From Phaeobacter sp. G2 (GTDB taxonomy: Bacteria > Pseudomonadota > Alphaproteobacteria > Rhodobacterales > Rhodobacteraceae), in the NCBI GenBank assembly GCA_025163595.1, contig CP104100.1, positions 496,001 to 560,000 of the forward strand: a DNA stretch of 64,000 bases, in the 5' to 3' direction. The notes beneath the pieces were generated by a model that saw only the letters and a program-made list of their open reading frames with translations, had not been told where the DNA came from and did no database searches. Below, in pieces: positions 8,084-17,072 of the stretch. The translations under genes were made by a program, and so were the position numbers. Every line of letters starts with the position of its first letter. Within the stretch, counting starts at the first letter, position 1.

Positions 8084-9340
8084 ATGGCAATGGAAGGCTT
8101 GGAGAGCAGGGCAGCGGCAGTAATTCCTTGGCTGATCGGCAAGGGGCTGCGCAGCAACAGTCGTCAGGATCTGCTCAACAGTTTTTGTGAGAAACTGGTG
8201 GAGCTGGGGGTGCCGCTGTGGCGGTTCCATCTGGCGCAGCGTGCCTATTACCCCAAATTCGGTGGCATTGGCTACAACTGGACCCGCATGGACGGCATCA
8301 GCCACGAACACTATGAGCGCCGTGAAACACCGCTGGAGGCCTGGTTGCAAAGCCCCTTCTATGTTCTGTTGGAACAGAACATGGAGGTTTTTCAATCGGA
8401 TCTGACAGGCGACGACCTGACCCGGTTTCCCTTGCTGCGGGATCTGAAAGATCAGGGCGGCACCGAGTATCTTGCCATGGCTTTGCGGTTTACTGAAGAC
8501 GAGCCCCCTTTTGATCCCAACAACCCGTCCGAGGGGGTGTTATGCTCCTGGACCTCTGATGGCGCTGAGGGGTTCTCGAGCGAGGACAAGGCCTTGATTC
8601 AGGCGCTCTACCCGGCGCTGGGGCTGGCGTTGAAATCCATGTCAAACCGCCAGATGGCCACGGATCTGTTGCAGACCTATCTGGGGCGAGACCCCGGACA
8701 GCGAGTGCTTTCTGGTGAATTCCAGCGTGGCTCTTCCACCGAGATTGACGCGGTGATTGGCCTGTTCGACCTCAAGGGCTTCACCAGCCTCGCGGGTGAG
8801 CTGCCGGGGCCCGAGCTGATCGAGATGCTGAACGATTACTTTGGCATCGCCGTGGCCGCCACCCATGGTCACGGGGGCAATATCCTCAAGTTTCTGGGCG
8901 ACGGTATGTTGGTGATGTTCAATCTGGGAAGTATCGAAAAGGACGCGCAGGCGGCCCTGGATGCTGCTGCAGAGCTGTGCCGCAATATCAGCCTGCGCAA
9001 TGAACAGCGTTTGGCGCTTGGCCTGCCAATCACCGATTGGACCCTTGCCCTGCACGCCGGAAAAATTCTCTATGGCAACATCGGCGCGGAAAACCGGCTG
9101 GATTTCACCGTGATTGGCCCGGCGGTCAATCAAACCGCGCGGATTGCCGACATGCATCGCTCGGTTGGGCAAAACATGATTTTTTCCTCGGTGGTCCAGC
9201 GTGCGGTCACGGCGGGCAAGCATGACATGGTGTCATTGGGGCGCTACATGCTGCGTGGCGTGGCTGATCCGCTAGAGCTGTTCACCGTTTACCGACCCAA
9301 CGGGGCAATGCCAAATCTCTCCCCCTATGTTGAGGATTGA
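8084..9340 (+). CDS. Class III adenylate/guanylate cyclase
   Basis: A 418-residue cyclase. The C-terminal catalytic domain (about 222-400) has the metal-binding aspartates Asp229 in FDLKGFT and Asp273 in FLGDGM, and the NRLDFTVIGPAVNQTARI segment, so both metal ligands and the transition-state region are present. The N-terminal 210 residues have no membrane segment and no sensor domain I can name; they may fold as a regulatory domain found in stand-alone rhizobial and roseobacter cyclases. It probably makes cAMP in the cytoplasm. It follows the MarR gene closely but has no evident link to homogentisate. Confidence 0.85.
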   Translation: MAMEGLESRAAAVIPWLIGKGLRSNSRQDLLNSFCEKLVELGVPLWRFHLAQRAYYPKFGGIGYNWTRMDGISHEHYERRETPLEAWLQSPFYVLLEQNMEVFQSDLTGDDLTRFPLLRDLKDQGGTEYLAMALRFTEDEPPFDPNNPSEGVLCSWTSDGAEGFSSEDKALIQALYPALGLALKSMSNRQMATDLLQTYLGRDPGQRVLSGEFQRGSSTEIDAVIGLFDLKGFTSLAGELPGPELIEMLNDYFGIAVAATHGHGGNILKFLGDGMLVMFNLGSIEKDAQAALDAAAELCRNISLRNEQRLALGLPITDWTLALHAGKILYGNIGAENRLDFTVIGPAVNQTARIADMHRSVGQNMIFSSVVQRAVTAGKHDMVSLGRYMLRGVADPLELFTVYRPNGAMPNLSPYVED

Positions 9341-9442
9341 TGGGGCCTGACACTAGAGCCGAAGGCCTTTGCAACTGAGGCCTTCAAAGTGGCATTTGTC
9401 TGTGCGGGCCATGGTGCCCCAGGCCCAGGCACAGCTAGGCCA

Positions 9443-9477
9443 GGCGGTTCTCCCGCGCGGGGAGCAACCGCCGTTTT
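9443..9477 (+). terminator. Rho-independent terminator after the cyclase gene
   Basis: GGCGGTT-CTCCC-gcgcg-GGGAG-c-AACCGCC forms a 12-base-pair stem with one bulge, followed by GTTTTG on the plus strand. It lies in the 152-base gap between the converging cyclase and mipZ genes. A weaker seven-base-pair hairpin (GAAGGCC/GGCCTTC) is found at 9361-9385. Confidence 0.7.
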
Positions 9478-9492
9478 GTTGGCTGGGCGTGT

Positions 9493-10302
9493 TTAAATGT
9501 CGATCTCGACGCCGGGCAGGTTCACGGCCTTCATCATGTCGCGCAATTCCTGGCGGGCAGCGATGTTGGAGATGTTCAGCTGCTTGATACCGATGTCCTT
9601 GAGGTCCAGCAGGGTCAGGCCGCGCGGGAACAGCTCGCGGAAAATCACTCGCTCGGAAAAACCTGGGGCAACGCGAAAGCCGATGCGTTTGGACAGCATG
9701 TTGATGGCGCGTTCCATCTTTTCCTTGTTGACCATGCGTTGGGTGCCGACGCGGTTGCGGATCACCACCCAGTCGATGGGTTTCAGCCCGGCCTGAGCGC
9801 GCAGCTGGCGGGCGTTCCATACCATTTCGGAATAGACGGACGGGCCGGTGATCTTTTCGCCCTTCTGGTCGGTATGGGCCAGCAGGTCAAAATCCACAAA
9901 GCTGTCGTTCAACGGTGTGATCAGGGTATCGGCCAGGGAATGCGCCACCTGGCTCAACCGAGTGTGCGAGCCGGGGCAGTCGATCAGGATGAAATCATTG
10001 TCCGGCTCCAGACTGGAGACCGCAGCAGACAGGCGATGATCATAGATGTTTTCGCCCGGTTGCAGACTCTCGGCGTCGATCTCGGGCAGCTCGTGCAATT
10101 CGACCAAGGGCAGATCCAGCGCTGCCTTCGCCATGAACTCTTTGCGGTTCTCAATATAGCGACCCAGGGAGCGCTGCCGCAGGTCGAGATCAAGCGCTGC
10201 CACCTTGTGGCCAAGCCGGGCCAGGGTTGTGGCCACATGGATCGAGACGGTGGATTTCCCTGCGCCGCCCTTTTCGTTGCCGACGACTATGATATGCGCC
10301 AT
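9493..10302 (-). CDS. mipZ: Division-plane positioning ATPase MipZ
   Basis: A 269-residue ParA/MinD-type ATPase with the deviant Walker A KGGAGKST at residues 11-18, the DLDLRQRSLGRYIENR loop characteristic of MipZ and a DCPG Walker-B-like motif near residue 108. In alphaproteobacteria MipZ forms a pole-to-midcell gradient through ParB and inhibits FtsZ, placing the Z-ring. Length and motifs fit MipZ better than plasmid ParA, and no parB or par site is adjacent. It has its own upstream region of about 185 bases and converges on the cyclase gene. Confidence 0.92.
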   Translation of the reverse strand: MAHIIVVGNEKGGAGKSTVSIHVATTLARLGHKVAALDLDLRQRSLGRYIENRKEFMAKAALDLPLVELHELPEIDAESLQPGENIYDHRLSAAVSSLEPDNDFILIDCPGSHTRLSQVAHSLADTLITPLNDSFVDFDLLAHTDQKGEKITGPSVYSEMVWNARQLRAQAGLKPIDWVVIRNRVGTQRMVNKEKMERAINMLSKRIGFRVAPGFSERVIFRELFPRGLTLLDLKDIGIKQLNISNIAARQELRDMMKAVNLPGVEIDI

Positions 10303-10486
10303 CTATTGGTCCCTTTGGTTCGCTGCGCTGCGCGCGCCTGTTGTGTTGTCCTGACTATAGAGCTGGGGCGAATCAATGGAAAGCATGCAAATTGCAGGAA
10401 AAGACCCTAGTTAGGCTCTGTATTGCTCTCATTTGACCGACCTCTGGCAGGCCCTGTTACAGATCTGCAAATTCCGAGGTGCCAAC

Positions 10487-10515
10487 AAAAAATGCCGCCC
10501 CCAAAAGGAGCGGCA
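10487..10515 (-). terminator. Terminator of the rplS-rpmE operon
   Basis: On the minus strand TGCCGC pairs with GCGGCA around a short loop and is followed by six T. It lies 27 bases after the rpmE stop. Confidence 0.8.
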
Positions 10516-10541
10516 TTTCGAAATCCAAAAGGGGACTAAGC

Positions 10542-10763
10542 TTAGAAGCCCAGGCCTTCGTATTTCTTTTTGAACTTGGAGACGCGGCCGCCGGCATCCA
10601 TCAGACGGGTGTTACCACCGGTCCAGGCAGGGTGCACTGTGGGGTCGATGTCCAGCGACATCTGGTCGCCTTCTTTGCCCCAGGTGGAGCGCATCTTCAG
10701 AACGGTGCCATCGGTCATTTTGACGTCGATGAAGTGGTAATCGGGGTGAATATCTTTTTTCAT
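10542..10763 (-). CDS. rpmE: 50S ribosomal protein L31
   Basis: A 73-residue L31 with the N-terminal signature [19 protein letters not shown] and the C-terminal basic [12 protein letters not shown]. It has no Cys, so it is a zinc-free form. GAGGAG precedes the ATG. It follows rplS by 11 bases and is followed by a terminator, so the two form a short ribosomal operon. Confidence 0.96.
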   Translation of the reverse strand: MKKDIHPDYHFIDVKMTDGTVLKMRSTWGKEGDQMSLDIDPTVHPAWTGGNTRLMDAGGRVSKFKKKYEGLGF

Positions 10764-10774
10764 GATACCGCTCC

Positions 10775-11149
10775 TCAGGCCTTTTTGGCTTTGTAATGTG
10801 AATCTTCAGCGATCCGTGCGGACTTACCGCGCAGGGCACGCAGGTAGTACAGTTTGGCGCGACGAACGCGGCCACGACGCACAACGGTGATGCTGTCGAT
10901 GTTGGTGGAGTGCAGTGGGAACACACGTTCCACGCCTTCACCAAAAGAAATCTTGCGAACGGTGAAGGAACCCGCAATGCTCGCGCCGTTTTTACGGCTG
11001 ATGCATACGCCTTCGTAGTTCTGAACGCGCGAACGCGAACCTTCGGTTACTTTAAAGCCAACACGGATGGTGTCACCGGCTTTGAAGTCAGGGATGTCTT
11101 TCCCCAGGGCGGCAACTTGTTCCGCCTCCAGCTGTGCGATCAGGTCCAT
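10775..11149 (-). CDS. rplS: 50S ribosomal protein L19
   Basis: A 124-residue L19, located at the 30S-50S interface. The conserved block [27 protein letters not shown] and the basic [14 protein letters not shown] segment are present. GGAGAAG lies just before the ATG. In many bacteria rplS follows trmD directly; here an M20 peptidase gene and 331 bases intervene, so rplS-rpmE must have its own promoter. Confidence 0.97.
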   Translation of the reverse strand: MDLIAQLEAEQVAALGKDIPDFKAGDTIRVGFKVTEGSRSRVQNYEGVCISRKNGASIAGSFTVRKISFGEGVERVFPLHSTNIDSITVVRRGRVRRAKLYYLRALRGKSARIAEDSHYKAKKA

Positions 11150-11480
11150 CTGATCTTCTCCTATTTTGCTCGTGGTTTTCCACGACGTATTTGCGCGTCC
11201 TCAGAGCTCTTGGTCTTCACCGGGTCCCGCCTTTGCAGCCCGCCAGAGGTTAGATCGTCTGTTCATTTGAGTGTTGCGCCGGGGTGCTGCAGCAAAACCG
11301 AAGAAAGCTTCCGAGGCATTGTCCCAACGTCAAACAGCCCGCAACCGACTCAGCAATTACAGACTGAGGTTTCCTAGGCGGGTTGTCCTATTCGGTCAAG
11401 GGCAAACAGCCCATCATGCGTCCCATCGACGGACCTGGCGGCCAATAGGGAGACATTTGACTGCAGCTGATATCGACGGG
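11150..11480. other. Non-coding gap upstream of rplS
   Basis: This 331-base stretch contains no gene I can support. It must hold the rplS promoter and leader. The only clear structure is a perfect five-base-pair hairpin with a four-base loop (CGTGG/CCACG) at 11171-11184, in the presumed rplS 5' leader, which might play a part in ribosomal-protein autoregulation; that is speculative. Confidence 0.4.
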
Positions 11481-12938
11481 TTACTGCTTTTGCAGCAGCG
11501 CGCCAAAGAAGTTGATGCCGGTCTCCAGGTTCTCGATTGACAGGCGTTCATTGGTGCCATGAAAACGCGCCAGGTCAGAGCCTTCGATCTTGAACGGGTT
11601 GATCCGATAGGCGTCTTTGGCGGCTTTGCCGTAGTGGCGCGCGTCCGTTGCGGCAATGGTCAGGCCAGGGACAGTTGCCAAGGGCCCAAAGGCATCCAGA
11701 ATCGAGGTTTTGATATCCAAATAGCCCGTGGCCTGCGCGGAAGACACCGGCGAAGCCGGGTTGGCCAGGCTTTCGTCATAGCGAATTTCGATCTCCGGAT
11801 CGTCGATGGTTTGGCGCACATGTGCCACGATGTCAGCGACGGAATCGCGGGGATGGATGCGAAAGTTGATCTTGGCAGAGGCCTCGGCGGCCAGCACGTT
11901 GTCCTTGCTGGATCCTGTCAGCATGGTGGGCGCGGTGGTGCTGCGCAGCATCGCATCTGTGGTAGGAGAGCCCGCAAGGATGGTTTCCAGCAACGGCTTG
12001 AACAGCCAGCGATTGGCAAAGACCACCCGTTGTCCAAAAGAGAAATGACGTCCAAGGCCGTCAAAGAACTCCTCTGAAATGCCGGTCAGCCCGCCGGGGA
12101 CGGGATTGTCCTGCAGTCGGGTGATGGCCCTGGCGATGCGTCCCACGGCGGTGACGCGCGGCGGCATGGAGGAGTGCCCCCCGGCGGATTTAGCCACCAG
12201 CTCCAGGGTGACATAGCCTTTTTCCGACAGGTTGATGCTGGCCACTGGTTGGTCCAGGCCGGGGATGACCTTATCGAGCACAAAGGAGCCTTCATCCAGC
12301 ATCCAGTCCAGCTCGATGTCCTGCTCATTCAGGTGAACAGCGACGGCCATGGCGCCAAGCCCGCCGATCTCTTCATCGCCGCCAAAGCTGAAATAGACCG
12401 TGCGTTTGGGGGTGAAGCCATCGGCGATCATCTTTTCGGCTGCGGTGAGCATGGCGATGACGGCGCCTTTGTCATCCAAAGTGCCGCGCCCCCAGACAAA
12501 TTCGTCGTCAATCACGCCAGAAAAGGGCTCGTGCTCCCATAGATGATGGGAACCGGGGGCAATGGGCACGACGTCATAATGGCCGGCCAGCAGGATGGGC
12601 GCGAGGCTTGGATCGCTGCCTTGCCATTTGTACAGGGGAGTCTGCCGGGCCAGCACTTCGCGGCTCATGGTATTGTGCACCAGCGGGTAGCTGTCTTGCA
12701 GAAAGGTCAGAAAGGCGGCGAAATCCGGGTGCTTTAAATCGGTGGAAACGGTTCGGAACTTGACCGCTGCGGACAAATCTTTGGTTGCCTGCTCGATATC
12801 GGCCCCTAGCTCATAGGGGGTGCCGGAGTCGGCGGTTGCCTCTGGCGTATAGCGCAGGGTGTTGAAGATCAGCACCGCCAGCAGAACCACGACTACCAAT
12901 ACCAGTCCCGCCAAAAGGCGTAGCAATACGCGACCCAT
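11481..12938 (-). CDS. Membrane-anchored M20-family metallopeptidase
   Basis: A 485-residue M20 peptidase of the carboxypeptidase S / PM20D1 group. One N-terminal membrane segment (about residues 5-25, LLRLLAGLVLVVVVLLAVLIF) anchors it facing the periplasm. Zinc-site motifs are in order: AGHYDVVPI (first His and Asp), GRGTLDDKGA (bridging Asp), GGDEEIGG (catalytic and metal Glu), and a late His in ARFHGTNERLS. ATG 12938 with GGGGAGAG upstream is preferred over a start 18 residues earlier. It probably cleaves N-acyl amino acids or dipeptides. It separates trmD from rplS. Confidence 0.88.
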   Translation of the reverse strand: MGRVLLRLLAGLVLVVVVLLAVLIFNTLRYTPEATADSGTPYELGADIEQATKDLSAAVKFRTVSTDLKHPDFAAFLTFLQDSYPLVHNTMSREVLARQTPLYKWQGSDPSLAPILLAGHYDVVPIAPGSHHLWEHEPFSGVIDDEFVWGRGTLDDKGAVIAMLTAAEKMIADGFTPKRTVYFSFGGDEEIGGLGAMAVAVHLNEQDIELDWMLDEGSFVLDKVIPGLDQPVASINLSEKGYVTLELVAKSAGGHSSMPPRVTAVGRIARAITRLQDNPVPGGLTGISEEFFDGLGRHFSFGQRVVFANRWLFKPLLETILAGSPTTDAMLRSTTAPTMLTGSSKDNVLAAEASAKINFRIHPRDSVADIVAHVRQTIDDPEIEIRYDESLANPASPVSSAQATGYLDIKTSILDAFGPLATVPGLTIAATDARHYGKAAKDAYRINPFKIEGSDLARFHGTNERLSIENLETGINFFGALLQKQ

Positions 12939-13058
12939 CAATTCTCTCCCCGGTCCGGGCTGGGCGCTGGTTGTTGCAGGGCGCAGCCGCAATTACACTG
13001 TCAAATGATTACCCACATGATGCATGGAAGCGAGGTGCCTGTCGTGGTTGACTAGGCG

Positions 13059-13892
13059 TCACTTCTTTTTGCGCTTGGGCTTTTGCGGCGGTCTGCTGGC
13101 CTCATAGGCCTGCCACAGGTCGGGGCGGCGCGCCTGTGTGATCTGTTCCGCCATCTCTTGGCGCCACTCTGCCACCTTGCCGTGGTGGCCGGACATCAGC
13201 ACCTCGGGGATCTTGCGGCCCTGCCACTCTGCCGGGCGGGTATATTGCGGATGCTCCAGCAGGCCAGAGGAAAAGCTCTCTTCCTCGGTTGAGGCCTGAT
13301 TGCCCAGCACGCCGGGGATCAGCCGCACGGTGGCGTCAATCAGCGCCTGCGCTGCCAGCTCACCGCCGGTCATGACAAAATCCCCCAATGAGACTTCCTG
13401 AATGTTGTAGTGCTCCAAGACCCGCTCATCGACGCCTTCAAACCGGCCACAGAGCAGCGTAATGCCATCGCAGCGCGCCAGGTTCTGCATCATGGCCTGA
13501 TCCATCGGCTTGCCGCGCGGGGTGAGGTAGATCAGGGGCCAGTTTCCCCCCTGGGGTGCGGTGGTGTCCTGCATGGCCTGGTCTATGGCGTTGCCCAGCA
13601 CATCTGCCCGCAACACCATCCCGGCGCCGCCACCCGCTGGGGTGTCATCCACATTGCGGTGTTTGCCAACGCCAAATTCACGCAGATCTACAGTCTCCAG
13701 CTGCCACAGGCCTTCCTGCAGGGCCTTGCCCGTCAGGCTTTCGCCCAGCACGCCGGGAAAGGCGGTGGGAAACAGCGTCAGGATCTTTGCCTTCCAAACG
13801 CCGACCAGTTCGGGCGTTGGCGTCATCAGCTCACGCGGCTTCAGGCTCGGGCGGATGGCTTTGCGGCCGTGGGATTTGTTTGGAGTCGTCAT
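13059..13892 (-). CDS. trmD: tRNA (guanine37-N1)-methyltransferase
   Basis: SAM-dependent methylation of G37 next to the anticodon, which prevents frameshifting. The trefoil-knot SPOUT core shows LLCGRFEGVDERVLEHY and SLGDFVMTGGELAAQ, followed by the helical C-terminal domain with the substrate-binding NQASTEEESF region. From ATG 13892 it has 277 residues with a 30-residue N-terminal extension before the usual KILTLFP start; ATG 13826 is an alternative. Neither has a strong ribosome site. It is divergent from the phosphotransferase gene, 56 bases away, and so is not co-transcribed with rimM in the usual way. Confidence 0.93.
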   Translation of the reverse strand: MTTPNKSHGRKAIRPSLKPRELMTPTPELVGVWKAKILTLFPTAFPGVLGESLTGKALQEGLWQLETVDLREFGVGKHRNVDDTPAGGGAGMVLRADVLGNAIDQAMQDTTAPQGGNWPLIYLTPRGKPMDQAMMQNLARCDGITLLCGRFEGVDERVLEHYNIQEVSLGDFVMTGGELAAQALIDATVRLIPGVLGNQASTEEESFSSGLLEHPQYTRPAEWQGRKIPEVLMSGHHGKVAEWRQEMAEQITQARRPDLWQAYEASRPPQKPKRKKK

Positions 13893-13948
13893 AAAGTTGC
13901 TGTTTAGTGCACTCAGGTTTTTGCGCAATAGAAAGCATTGGTGTTTGG

Positions 13949-14989
13949 ATGAATTCAGAAATGCGGCCCAAGGTACAGAGCCTTGATCCCGATGCGGCCC
14001 TTGAGGAGGTTCAGGCGCGTGCTCAGACGCTTTGGCCCCGTGCCGCATCCGCTGCCGGTCTGGCCGAAGAAGGAGCTGTCTTTCGCAGGCTGGGGTCCAA
14101 CCGTTTGCTTGAGCATCGCCGCTGTGTTCTGGAGGTCAAGACAGCAGCTGGGCAGAGCTTTGTGCTGCGGGCTGATTTTGATACGGCGAACCCACGACCG
14201 TTGATCCGGCAACTGGAGCGGCAGAGGAAAGCCGCCCAAAGCCTGAAACCTGTGTCAGGCGTGTCTGCTCCGGGGTTGTTGTGGCAGGATCCGCAGCACC
14301 CCTATGCATTGATGGATTTTGTCCAGGGTGACACCGCCTACCGCACATTGGCTCTGACGGACTATGGCTTTGGGGCCAGAGACGAGGTCTTGCGCCGGAT
14401 CGGTAAGGCTGTGGCCGAGCTGCACCGGGTGTCGGATACTGGGCTAAGGCAGTTTTGGCCTAAACCGTTTCTGAAAATGGTCTCTGATCGGGCGCTAGCG
14501 GTGCGCGAAGGAAGGCTCTCGCTGCCCAAACCCAATAGCTTTCTGGGATTATGTGCGCATTTGCATCGGGCCGCCCGGTTGGCGCGGGGGAAGGAGTTCC
14601 GCAGCGCATTGGCGCATGGTGACTTGCATCTGCGCAATATTATCATGTCGGACAGGGAGGTGTCGTTTATTGATTTTCTCAATCATGGGGCTGTTTTTCC
14701 GCAGCGCGATATTGCCGATATCTGGCTGGCAAATTGCCCGGAGCACCTTGCCTCTGATGGCGACAGGCCTGGCTTCGGTTGCGTCGCTCAGGCAGATTGG
14801 GCAGCGTTTGAAGGGGGCTACGGAACCAAGCTGACGGATGACCCGGTATTCCGGTTCGTCTTTGCGTGGCGCCTGTTCCGGTTTTGGGTCAGCCTGGGGC
14901 GAAAGCTGCCGGAGTTGCAGCGGAGTTCATTGACGGTGGTATCAGTTGTCCGGGTTCTGGATGCATTGCGCGCTGAGGAAGCTGGCTGA
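13949..14989 (+). CDS. Aminoglycoside phosphotransferase-fold kinase
   Basis: A 346-residue protein of the APH/choline-kinase fold. The Brenner motif AHGDLHLRNI gives the catalytic base Asp225, and SFIDFLNHG gives the metal Asp242. Upstream are the kinase N-lobe with a lysine in VLEVKTA. Substrates in this fold include small alcohols, sugars and proteins; none can be named here. The start is uncertain (ATG 13949 or 13961, both with poor ribosome sites). It is inserted on the plus strand between trmD and rimM, opposite in orientation to the ribosomal and tRNA genes around it, and its 3' end almost touches rimM. Confidence 0.8.
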   Translation: MNSEMRPKVQSLDPDAALEEVQARAQTLWPRAASAAGLAEEGAVFRRLGSNRLLEHRRCVLEVKTAAGQSFVLRADFDTANPRPLIRQLERQRKAAQSLKPVSGVSAPGLLWQDPQHPYALMDFVQGDTAYRTLALTDYGFGARDEVLRRIGKAVAELHRVSDTGLRQFWPKPFLKMVSDRALAVREGRLSLPKPNSFLGLCAHLHRAARLARGKEFRSALAHGDLHLRNIIMSDREVSFIDFLNHGAVFPQRDIADIWLANCPEHLASDGDRPGFGCVAQADWAAFEGGYGTKLTDDPVFRFVFAWRLFRFWVSLGRKLPELQRSSLTVVSVVRVLDALRAEEAG

Positions 14990-14998
14990 CCTCTCGGT

Positions 14999-15514
14999 CT
15001 AAAACAAACCCTCTGGCGGATCTGCGATGATGCGTCCCTGTTCCAGGTCAACCGTGGGCACCGCCGCCAGGGTGAAGGGCAGGAATACGGTGCCTTTCAG
15101 GCCCTCGCCCATCAATTCCAGCAGATCGCTGGCGCCGTGGTTTTGCACTGATTTCACCGTGCCCAGCAATGCGCCGCCGGTGTCAAAGACTTCGACCCCG
15201 ATCAGGTCGGCGTGGTAATATTCGTCGCTGGGCAGGGTTGGCAGTTGATCGCGCGAGGTGAACAGGCGCAGGCCTTTCAGCGCGTCGGCCTGTTCTTTTG
15301 TCTCAACACCTGCGATGCGGCCGCAAAAGCCGCCCTTTACGGCGCGGGTCAGGGCAATGCTGTAGCTCTGGCTGCCGTCTTCATTGCTGAGCGGCGAGTA
15401 GGTTTCGATTTCTTCCGGCTGGGCGCAAAAGCTTTTCAGCCGCACTTCGCCGCGCACGCCATAAGATCCAGCAATGGCGCCGACGCAAATCAGATCACTT
15501 TGGGGGGCACTCAT
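14999..15514 (-). CDS. rimM: 16S rRNA processing protein RimM
   Basis: Assembly factor for the 30S subunit head that binds S19 and helps mature 16S rRNA. The 171-residue protein has the N-terminal beta-barrel ([19 protein letters not shown]) and the C-terminal PRC-barrel ([22 protein letters not shown]). ATG 15514 has GGAGAG ten bases upstream. A longer frame to 15631 exists but overlaps the small membrane protein gene and lacks a ribosome site. Confidence 0.95.
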   Translation of the reverse strand: MSAPQSDLICVGAIAGSYGVRGEVRLKSFCAQPEEIETYSPLSNEDGSQSYSIALTRAVKGGFCGRIAGVETKEQADALKGLRLFTSRDQLPTLPSDEYYHADLIGVEVFDTGGALLGTVKSVQNHGASDLLELMGEGLKGTVFLPFTLAAVPTVDLEQGRIIADPPEGLF

Positions 15515-15518
15515 GAGT

Positions 15519-15659
15519 TCACTCTCCGGCGCAGAACCCGGCGCGCATCCATTGGCCGCCAGATTGTGCGCATAGGTCCTTTTGATGGCTGCGCTCGAAT
15601 AGAATGCCCGAGGTAAAGGCGATCGCAACAAAAATTACAAGGCGGATCAAACGTCCCAT
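15519..15659 (-). CDS. 46-residue membrane-anchored small protein
   Basis: A short gene between bluB and rimM. It starts four bases after the bluB stop and its stop codon ends four bases before the rimM ATG, so it fits the gap exactly. The product begins [20 protein letters not shown]: two arginines, then one membrane helix (about 5-20), then a short polar tail with two Cys (LCAQSGGQW and GFCAGE) that would face the periplasm. The two cysteines could form a disulfide. I know no function. The rimM ribosome site lies inside its last codons, which suggests coupled translation. Confidence 0.6.
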   Translation of the reverse strand: MGRLIRLVIFVAIAFTSGILFERSHQKDLCAQSGGQWMRAGFCAGE

Positions 15660-15663
15660 CGCT

Positions 15664-16299
15664 TTACCGTGTCTCGATCGACAACGCGTTCTGCCGGTTT
15701 TCCCAGCCCTGGCGTTCCAGTTCGGGGCTGTCGTGCAGCTCTTCGGGCAGGCCGATGCAGAAATATCCGATCAATTTCCAGCTCGTCGGCACCTGCAAAT
15801 CACGGTTGAGCTGATCCGGGTCCAGCACCGAGACCCAGCCCAGTCCCAGCCCTTCGGCGCGCAGGGCAAGCCAGAACAGGGTGATGGCGGTGACCACCGA
15901 ATAGCGGCGCATTTCAGGCATGGTGCCAGCGCCCAGCCCATGACCCTGCACGGTGTCATCATCGCAGTAAATCGCCAGTTGCACCGGGGCTTCGCGCATG
16001 CCTGACAGTTTCAGGCCTGCATAGCGATTGGCGCGCGCACCGGAATAGCCGGCCAGAGCCTCTGCATTGGCGGTTTCAAAATTCTTCAGGGCGGCCTCAC
16101 GGGCGGCATCGCTTTCGATACGCAGGAGGCGCCAGGGTTCGCTCAACCCCACCGAGGGGGCCAGCTGGATGGCGTTGAGGCAGCGCGCCAGCACTGCCTC
16201 ATCCACCGGATCCCTGCGGAAGCGGCGCACGTCGCGCCGCATCTGCATCAACAGATCAAGCTGGGTGCGGAACGCCGCGGGGAAAGCACCTTCCGGCAT
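15664..16299 (-). CDS. bluB: 5,6-dimethylbenzimidazole synthase
   Basis: Flavin-destroying nitroreductase-fold enzyme that converts FMNH2 and oxygen to 5,6-dimethylbenzimidazole, the lower ligand of vitamin B12. The 211-residue protein has RRDVRRFRRDPV near the start, the APSVGLSEPWR loop and the LGLGWVSVLDPD segment typical of BluB rather than general nitroreductases, and a C-terminal ERQGWENRQ. ATG 16299 follows GAGGGGG; a GTG start 14 residues earlier (16341) is possible and would begin four bases after rpsP. No other cobalamin biosynthesis gene is adjacent. Confidence 0.88.
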   Translation of the reverse strand: MPEGAFPAAFRTQLDLLMQMRRDVRRFRRDPVDEAVLARCLNAIQLAPSVGLSEPWRLLRIESDAAREAALKNFETANAEALAGYSGARANRYAGLKLSGMREAPVQLAIYCDDDTVQGHGLGAGTMPEMRRYSVVTAITLFWLALRAEGLGLGWVSVLDPDQLNRDLQVPTSWKLIGYFCIGLPEELHDSPELERQGWENRQNALSIETR

Positions 16300-16345
16300 A
16301 TCCCCCTCGGACCCCGAAAGGGGCAGGTCCCGCGACCCCACTGTC

Positions 16346-16705
16346 TTATTCCGCGTCTGCGGCTGGCTCGGCGGCCTTGGCGGCTTTCTGTTCAGCGCGC
16401 TCCTGGGCTTTCTTGCCAGGGGTACCCTTTTTGGGGTTGGAGCGGTCGGCCTTTTCGCGCACGCCAGCAGCTTCGAGCATACGGGCGATACGGTCGGTAA
16501 CCTGGGCGCCCTGGCCGAGCCAGTACTGAACGCGTTCCATGTCCATTTTCACGCGCTCTTCGCTGTCTTTTGGCAGCAGCGGGTTATAGGTGCCGAGCTT
16601 TTCAACAAAACGGCCGTCACGTGGCATGCGGCTGTCAGCAGCCACGATGCGGTAGAAGGGGCGTTTTTTCGAGCCGCCACGGGCCAGACGAAGTTTGATA
16701 GCCAT
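16346..16705 (-). CDS. rpsP: 30S ribosomal protein S16
   Basis: A 119-residue S16 with the conserved start [21 protein letters not shown] and the LGTYNPLL segment. The last 35 residues are an Ala/Lys/Glu-rich extension typical of alphaproteobacterial S16. AAAGGAG precedes the ATG. It follows chorismate mutase by 40 bases and leads into bluB, the small membrane protein and rimM. Confidence 0.97.
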   Translation of the reverse strand: MAIKLRLARGGSKKRPFYRIVAADSRMPRDGRFVEKLGTYNPLLPKDSEERVKMDMERVQYWLGQGAQVTDRIARMLEAAGVREKADRSNPKKGTPGKKAQERAEQKAAKAAEPAADAE

Positions 16706-16745
16706 TGGGTAGTCTCCTTTGATGGCGTTGACAGGGATTGCCCTG

Positions 16746-17072
16746 TTATTCCTGGTGTTTCTTGTGGTGTCTGATGACTTCCTGAATGATGAAATTCAGG
16801 AAAGCCTTGGCAAAATCGGGGTCCAGGTTGGCCCGTTTCGCCAAATCTTCGAGCCGTGCAATCTGCGCGGCCTCTCGGGTGGGATCCGAGGGCGGCAGCG
16901 CATGTTCAGCTTTCAGCTGACCCACGGCCTGTGTGTGTTTGAACCGCTCGCCCAAGGTGTAGACGAGGATCGCATCAAGCCGGTCGATGCTTTCGCGGTG
17001 CCCTTGCAGGATTTCGGCGGCGCGGGCCACGTCGTCCTGCATGTGCTCGGCTGGGGTGATGTGATCAGTCAA
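16746..17072 (-). CDS. Chorismate mutase (AroQ type)
   Basis: Converts chorismate to prephenate for tyrosine and phenylalanine synthesis. The 108-residue protein is all-helical: the first helix carries [20 protein letters not shown] (Arg and Asp active-site positions) and the next has [11 protein letters not shown] (catalytic Lys), matching the AroQ family. I place the start at TTG 17072, which overlaps the stop of the upstream acetyltransferase gene and has AAGGA about eight bases before it; ATG 17042 is the alternative. It is the last gene after three acetyltransferases and ends 40 bases before rpsP. Confidence 0.88.
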   Translation of the reverse strand: MTDHITPAEHMQDDVARAAEILQGHRESIDRLDAILVYTLGERFKHTQAVGQLKAEHALPPSDPTREAAQIARLEDLAKRANLDPDFAKAFLNFIIQEVIRHHKKHQE

